Both the position numbers and the translations under genes were made by a program. This document shows positions 6,990 to 10,754 of a DNA stretch of 10,754 bases, in pieces. Source of the stretch: Rhodocyclaceae bacterium (lineage in GTDB: Bacteria > Pseudomonadota > Gammaproteobacteria > Burkholderiales > Rhodocyclaceae); the NCBI GenBank assembly GCA_023253415.1, contig JALRGK010000055.1:1-10754 (forward strand), given 5' to 3'. The stretch's first letter is position 1, and each line of letters starts with the position of its first letter. The notes below the pieces were generated by a model. The model was not told where the DNA came from, did no database searches, and was given only the letters and a program-made list of their open reading frames with translations.

Positions 6990-7358
6990 TCAGACCGACA
7001 GTAACTCGCGGATCTTCGCGACTAAATCCTTGGTCGAAAAAGGCTTCAGCATGTAGGCGTTGGCGCCGAGCGCCAAGCCCTTGGCCTGCTCCGTTTCGCG
7101 CCCTTTCGCCGTCAACATGATGATCCGGATATGGTTCAATGCACTATCAGAACGCAGCACTTCACACACTTCGAAACCTGATTTTTTGGGCATCATGACA
7201 TCCAGCAAAATTAGATCCGGCAAGAAGCTGCGCACCTTTTCCAAAGCAGCATCGCCATCACCAGCTGTCTCAATCACAAACCCTTCTTTTTTCAAAAGGA
7301 ACTCCAAAGACATCACGATGTTGGGTTCATCATCAACAATCAGAATCTTGTGGGTCAT
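6990..7358 (-). CDS. Single-domain response regulator (receiver only)
   Basis: A 122-residue CheY-like receiver with every key residue: the acidic pair D9/D10 (ILIVDDEPN), phospho-accepting D53 (LILLDVMMPKKSG), switch T83 (MLTAKG), Y102 and K105 (AYMLKPF). The protein ends straight after the last receiver helix, so there is no DNA-binding or enzymatic output domain. The CrbR/ErdR partners of CrbS-type kinases normally carry a LuxR-type helix-turn-helix. The gene lies 23 nt after the histidine kinase and has a strong Shine-Dalgarno, GAGGAGAT (7363-7370), so the kinase is its obvious phosphodonor. It could work by protein contact, for example with the neighbouring pseudokinase-exonuclease, or as a relay or phosphate sink. 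Chemotaxis is not indicated by context. Confidence 0.95.
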   Translation of the reverse strand: MTHKILIVDDEPNIVMSLEFLLKKEGFVIETAGDGDAALEKVRSFLPDLILLDVMMPKKSGFEVCEVLRSDSALNHIRIIMLTAKGRETEQAKGLALGANAYMLKPFSTKDLVAKIRELLSV

Positions 7359-7381
7359 TTTTATCTCCTCAAATCATGCCA

Positions 7382-10165
7382 TCAGATGACGACATCGTTA
7401 TCTCTTGCCAGTGGCAAGGTGAACAGGAAGGTTGAGCCGCCCGCAGCGGTTGCGGGAGACGCTGATGCATCGGTACTGGCATCGAAGACACCCGCACTTT
7501 CAACCCAGAGTTGCCCACCGAAATGCTCGACGATCTCACGACTGATCGGCAATCCCAGACCCGTGCCCTGTGGCTTATCTGTCATGGTATTCCCACCCTG
7601 ACGGAAACGCTCGAAAATAATCGGCTGGTACTCTTCAGCAATCCCGGGCCCGTTATCCTTCACCGCAACCCGAGCGAAGCCGGCATCATGCGTTAGCGTC
7701 ATACGTATCAGACCAGTAACGGGTGGCACAAACTTCACAGCATTCGACAGGAGGTTGATGATCACCTGCTTCAAACGATCGCGATCCACATCAACCCAAA
7801 CCGGGTGACCGTCATCCGGTAGCTCCAACGTAAAAACGGTGCCCTTATCACGGAACAACTGCCCTACCGACTCGGCCGTTGTCTGCAGCAATGGTGCCAG
7901 ATCCAGACGCTCAACATCCCATTCCACCCGGCCGGATTCCAGCTTGGCAAAGTCAAGAATCTGATTAATCAGGCGTGTCAGACGTTCTGCCTCACCCACA
8001 ATAATGCCCAGAAAACGTGTCCGGTCATCTGCTGCCATATCCGGGTCATCATGCAGCATTTCGGAGAACGCACGTATCGACGTCAAAGGCGTCCGCAGCT
8101 CGTGTGTCACAGTCGACATGAAGTCATCCTTCAGGCGATCCACCTCCATCAGTTTTTCATTGGCCTGGCGCAGCTCTCTCGTAGCCGCTTCCAGCTCTGC
8201 TGACTTGCGTTCAAGTTCTTTAGAATGGGCCCGCACCTGCGAGGCTTCATCCAGAATGTTGAGCACCTCGTCCAGGCCCAGCTCCTCTTCCTGCACCACC
8301 GAACTTACCATCACGTGGGCACTGGCCGAACCAATCGTACCCGCCAGCTGCGTTTCGGCAAACAACACGAAATCGGCATCCGCCTGGAGGTTAGCCACCT
8401 TGGCTATCCCCTTGTTACGGGCATAGCGCTGCAAGCGACTCTGCGCCTGGCGCGCGCCTAGAAAGCGCTTTAACAACTGAATCAGGGCTTCCGCCGAGGC
8501 CGTCCCTCGCCAGATGCGCGGCGCAATCTCACCCGTCCGCTGCACATCCACAAACTGGCTGGCGATTGCTGCCTCATTGGCGTTTTGCCGCGTCATCACC
8601 GACACAATCACGTACGCGCCCACATTCAGAAGCAGACTCCAGAACAGCGTATGAGAAATCGGGTCCAGACTGTTCATCCCCAGTAATCGATGTGCTGCCA
8701 GCCAGGAGATCCCCCAGGGACCATCCAGGATGAATCCGCTATCGATCCACCCTGATTTCGCAAATGACGGCAGCAGCGCCGTATACAGCCAAACAGCAAA
8801 ACCCAGACCCAACCCGGCAAAAGCCCCCAGACGATTGCCGTCTTTCCAGTACAAGCCACCCAGCATCGCCGGCGCAAACTGTGCCACTGCCAGAAACGAA
8901 ATCAGCCCGATCGATACCAGCGCGTAAGCCTCACCTGCACCTCGGAAATACAAGTAGCCTAGCAATAGCAGAAATACGATCGTGCTGCGGCGAATCAACA
9001 TAATCAGACCCGTCAGGTCCGTACGATTGGAAATATCAAAACGACCGCGCAGCAGTATCGGCATGACCAGATCATTCGACACCATCGTGGCCAGGGCAAT
9101 CGTCTCGACAATCACCATACCGGTTGCCGCCGACAAACCGCCGAGAAACGCCAAAAGCGCCAGCATCGGGTTGCCTTCCCGCAGTGGCAGCGTCAGCAAC
9201 AGCGTGTCGGCTTCGAAAGGCTGTCCATCGAAATGGATCAAACCCGCCAGGGCAATCGGTAATACGAAGATATTGATCAGCAACAGATAAAGCGGAAACA
9301 GCCACACAGCACGGCGCATATGTGTTTCATCCACATTTTCCACCACCGTAATCTGGAACTGCCGAGGCAACAGCAGAATTGCCAAACCGGACAACAGCGT
9401 CAAGGCAAACCAGTTCCCAAAATTAATGGCATCCGGCTGCAGCAGCTCATTGATTTTGGGCAGGGTGGCGGCGCGGGCAAAGAGATCACCGAAGCCGTCA
9501 TTCAGACCCCAGACCACATAGGCGCCCACGGCCATAAAAGCGGCAAGTTTGAGCAGGGATTCGAACGCCACCGCCAACACCATCCCCTCGTGACGCTCAG
9601 TCACATCCAGATGGCGCGTTCCAAACAGAATGGTGAACACGGCCAGAATAATCGCAATGATCGCCGTCGAATCCGGCATGAAAGCTAACGACTCCAGCGC
9701 GTCCGGAATCAACGCTTCCGGGTCATCCGGGAAGAGAATTTTCAGACTGTAGGCAATTGCCTTTAATTGCAGGGCAATGTAGGGCACGATGCCAATAACG
9801 GCAATCACTGTCACTAGCCCTGCCAATAGCTGGCTCTTGCCATATCGCGCCGAAATAAAATCGGCAATCGATGTGAGGCGTAACCGTTTACTGACACGGA
9901 TCATCTTGAGAATCACCGTTGCAAACAGAAACATGATTGTCGGTCCGAGATAGATCGTCAGGAAGCTCATACCACCCGATGTCGCCCGTCCCACGCTACC
10001 GTAGAACGTCCAGGAGGTGCAATACACGGCAATGGCTAACGCATATACCGTTGAGGTAATCACTGAACGACCTGCATCAGCCCGGCGGTCACCAAAACGG
10101 GCCACCGCAAATAGTGCCCCGAGATACGCAAAAGTTGCGATTGCAACAAACCAGGTATCAATCAT
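7382..10165 (-). CDS. Transporter-sensor hybrid histidine kinase, CrbS/MxtR-like
   Basis: A 927-residue inner-membrane kinase. Residues about 1-525 form a sodium:solute-symporter-like domain of roughly 13 helices (note NVDETHMRRAVWLFPLY near 277-293). Residues about 560-640 match the STAC linker of CbrA/CrbS-type kinases. A coiled coil (643-675) leads to HisKA with H688 in FMSTVTHELRTPL, then HATPase_c with N box NLLSNAVKF (804-812), G1 DNGPGI (837-842), F box FERFRQ and G2 GTGLGL (867-872). The catalytic core is therefore intact. CrbS/MxtR homologues often add PAS and receiver domains and exceed 1,000 residues; neither is seen here. An Ala/Ser-rich insert lies at 893-911, before the last ATPase strand. 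The ATG overlaps the upstream small gene by 8 nt, and the receiver gene follows after 23 nt. In Vibrio and Pseudomonas this kinase class controls acs and acetate use; the same role here is inferred from context. Confidence 0.94.
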   Translation of the reverse strand: MIDTWFVAIATFAYLGALFAVARFGDRRADAGRSVITSTVYALAIAVYCTSWTFYGSVGRATSGGMSFLTIYLGPTIMFLFATVILKMIRVSKRLRLTSIADFISARYGKSQLLAGLVTVIAVIGIVPYIALQLKAIAYSLKILFPDDPEALIPDALESLAFMPDSTAIIAIILAVFTILFGTRHLDVTERHEGMVLAVAFESLLKLAAFMAVGAYVVWGLNDGFGDLFARAATLPKINELLQPDAINFGNWFALTLLSGLAILLLPRQFQITVVENVDETHMRRAVWLFPLYLLLINIFVLPIALAGLIHFDGQPFEADTLLLTLPLREGNPMLALLAFLGGLSAATGMVIVETIALATMVSNDLVMPILLRGRFDISNRTDLTGLIMLIRRSTIVFLLLLGYLYFRGAGEAYALVSIGLISFLAVAQFAPAMLGGLYWKDGNRLGAFAGLGLGFAVWLYTALLPSFAKSGWIDSGFILDGPWGISWLAAHRLLGMNSLDPISHTLFWSLLLNVGAYVIVSVMTRQNANEAAIASQFVDVQRTGEIAPRIWRGTASAEALIQLLKRFLGARQAQSRLQRYARNKGIAKVANLQADADFVLFAETQLAGTIGSASAHVMVSSVVQEEELGLDEVLNILDEASQVRAHSKELERKSAELEAATRELRQANEKLMEVDRLKDDFMSTVTHELRTPLTSIRAFSEMLHDDPDMAADDRTRFLGIIVGEAERLTRLINQILDFAKLESGRVEWDVERLDLAPLLQTTAESVGQLFRDKGTVFTLELPDDGHPVWVDVDRDRLKQVIINLLSNAVKFVPPVTGLIRMTLTHDAGFARVAVKDNGPGIAEEYQPIIFERFRQGGNTMTDKPQGTGLGLPISREIVEHFGGQLWVESAGVFDASTDASASPATAAGGSTFLFTLPLARDNDVVI

Positions 10166-10403
10166 GGGTTATCTGCTCAGATTGACGGCGTTGTAGCTTC
10201 GAAATGTGGCCAAAGCCAGGTTCGGCAATACCGCGCGCCACAACAATCAGCGCCAGCCACAAACCGAACAACATCACATACAGGGTGGGCACACCAAGCA
10301 CATCACCCCGGTAGAGAGACAACAAGGGATAGTTGAAGAGCAGCAGCGCCAGGCACCCGGCGATGCCGAGCTTCAACAGCGTTTTTTGCAGTGCTTTTGG
10401 CAT
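10158..10403 (-). CDS. Small two-helix membrane protein preceding the sensor kinase
   Basis: An 81-residue hypothetical protein. It has a basic N-terminus (MPKALQKTLLK), one hydrophobic segment with FNYPLLSLY (about residues 11-30), a short loop RGDVLGVPTL, a second segment (about 36-56, LYVMLFGLWLALIVVARG), and a polar tail. The NYPLL...GVPxLYxxLFxxW pattern recalls small DUF3311-like proteins found beside SSS-family transporters; that assignment is tentative. The ATG at 10403 is chosen because a good Shine-Dalgarno (GGGAGAGGG, about 10407-10415) precedes it; a start 21 codons upstream (10466) would translate through a terminator hairpin and has no ribosome-binding site. The last 8 nt overlap the start of the kinase gene, so it may be co-translated with, and assist, the transporter-like sensor domain. 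Confidence 0.8.
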   Translation of the reverse strand: MPKALQKTLLKLGIAGCLALLLFNYPLLSLYRGDVLGVPTLYVMLFGLWLALIVVARGIAEPGFGHISKLQRRQSEQITHD

Positions 10404-10420
10404 AGGCCCTCTCCCACTGA

Positions 10421-10455
10421 GAAAAGAAAAACCGGCGCAGTTACCCACGCCGGCT
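10421..10455 (-). terminator. Intrinsic terminator after acs
   Basis: On the minus strand AGCCGGCG (10448-10455) pairs with CGCCGGTT (10430-10437), 8 bp with one G-U, around a 10-nt loop. A run read as TTTTTCTTTT (10422-10431) follows. It lies about 140 nt beyond the acs stop and only 17 nt before the ATG of the next gene, so it could also work as an attenuator for the downstream operon. Confidence 0.85.
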
Positions 10456-10560
10456 CCTCTGTTCATGCATCGGTCAATTCTGACGATCGACTCGATCTCC
10501 GGCCGTAACCGGTGTCGCGAACCACCCTCCTCCTGAATGATCGTTGTGGCTCGCGTGCGT

Positions 10561-10584
10561 GACGCACCAGTCTCCCGGTGCGTC
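10561..10584 (-). other. Perfect hairpin just after the acs stop, without a T tract
   Basis: GACGCACC (10561-10568) and GGTGCGTC (10577-10584) form a perfect 8-bp stem with an 8-nt loop, starting about 13 nt after the acs stop. No T run follows on the minus strand, so it is not a standard terminator. It may protect the acs mRNA 3' end. On the minus strand CGGGAGAC occurs twice (10582-10589 and 10570-10577), and the 3' arm could alternatively pair with the adjoining ACGCACGC. Confidence 0.5.
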
Positions 10585-10597
10585 TCCCGACTTTCGA

Positions 10598-10754
10598 TTA
10601 GCCCTTGAGCTGTTCGAGAATCTGCGGGTTTTCCAGCGTCGAGGTATCCTGCGTGACTTCTTCACCCTTGGCCAGCGAGCGCAGCAGACGACGCATGATC
10701 TTGCCCGAGCGGGTCTTCGGCAGGTTGTCACCGAAGCGGATATCCTTCGGCTTG
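10598..10754 (-). CDS. acs: Acetyl-CoA synthetase, C-terminal end (5' truncated by window)
   Basis: Only the last 51 codons are inside the window. AMP-forming acetyl-CoA synthetase converts acetate, ATP and CoA to acetyl-CoA in the cytoplasm. The visible part is the end of the AMP-binding C-terminal domain and contains the hallmark NLPKTRSGKIMRRLLRSLA. Its Lys in SGKIM (visible residue 18) corresponds to the catalytic lysine controlled by acetylation (Lys609 in Salmonella Acs). The tail includes the family-typical DTSTLENPQILEQL and ends with KG-TAA. Other adenylate-forming ligases share PKTRSGK, but DTSTL plus this length is specific to Acs. It is followed by an intrinsic terminator and then the sensor-kinase/transporter operon, the classic acetate-switch neighbourhood. 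Confidence 0.95.
   Translation of the reverse strand, partial: KPKDIRFGDNLPKTRSGKIMRRLLRSLAKGEEVTQDTSTLENPQILEQLKG

Noticed and set aside
6990..7358. CheY chemotaxis regulator
   Set aside because: Residues fit any receiver; there are no chemotaxis genes nearby and the adjacent kinase is CrbS-like.
8004..8426. 140-codon Ser-rich plus-strand frame
   Set aside because: Antisense to the HisKA/STAC region of the kinase; the serine runs come from complementing conserved coding codons.
10404..10466. N-terminal extension of the small membrane protein to ATG 10466
   Set aside because: The added 21 codons are the terminator stem-loop itself and lack a Shine-Dalgarno, while ATG 10403 has a strong one.
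10474..10731. 85-codon Arg-rich minus-strand frame
   Set aside because: It is the acs coding region in the wrong frame; the correct frame encodes the PKTRSGKIMRR motif and ends at 10598.
1..10754. CRISPR arrays, insertion sequences, long repeats
   Set aside because: No spaced direct repeats, transposase motifs or terminal inverted repeats were seen on reading either strand; nearly all sequence is accounted for by the listed genes.

Overview
The window looks like part of a gammaproteobacterial chromosome, or a metagenomic contig from one. The support is the CCA-encoding tRNA-Val(GAC) directly upstream of thrS, an arrangement I recall from Pseudomonas-like gammaproteobacteria, and an acetate-utilisation locus of the acs / CrbS-type kinase / DnaQ-like exonuclease / DUF294 / sodium-solute symporter kind found in Vibrio, Pseudomonas and Halomonas relatives. 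Genus cannot be named from the sequence. Every recognised gene lies on the minus strand and coding density is high.

Layout in transcription order (right to left). The last 51 codons of acs (acetyl-CoA synthetase) enter at the right edge and are followed by an intrinsic terminator (about 10421-10455). A tightly packed set of eight genes then runs from 10403 to 1043: a small two-helix membrane protein; a 927-residue transporter-sensor histidine kinase (SSS-STAC-HisKA-HATPase, CrbS/MxtR-like); a stand-alone receiver protein; a membrane protein fusing a PAS and degenerate histidine-kinase module to a DEDDh 3'-5' exonuclease; a short DUF294 nucleotidyltransferase-like protein; a VC_2705-family sodium/solute symporter; its DUF4212 small subunit; and a second small two-helix membrane protein. 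Gaps are at most about 51 nt and several genes overlap by 1-11 nt, so they are probably one operon. After it come a promoter, tRNA-Val(GAC), a structured terminator-like leader, and the 5' part of thrS, which runs off the left edge.

How the genes fit together (inference from family knowledge): acs activates acetate, the VC_2705/DUF4212 pair imports a small carboxylate such as acetate, and the transporter-like kinase with its receiver senses carbon supply. The exonuclease and DUF294 proteins are recurrent but functionally obscure partners of this acetate-switch locus.

The most notable points are: (1) the exonuclease protein carries a dead copy of the histidine-kinase core that aligns with the live kinase two genes upstream, with Glu in place of the phospho-accepting His; (2) the only response regulator in the operon has no output domain; (3) DUF294 is in a short form without its usual cNMP and CBS domains; (4) an intrinsic terminator sits just 17 nt before the first gene of the operon; (5) thrS switches abruptly, in frame, after residue 220 to a phage tail/SPRY-like sequence at the left edge, most likely an assembly chimera but possibly a real rearrangement.
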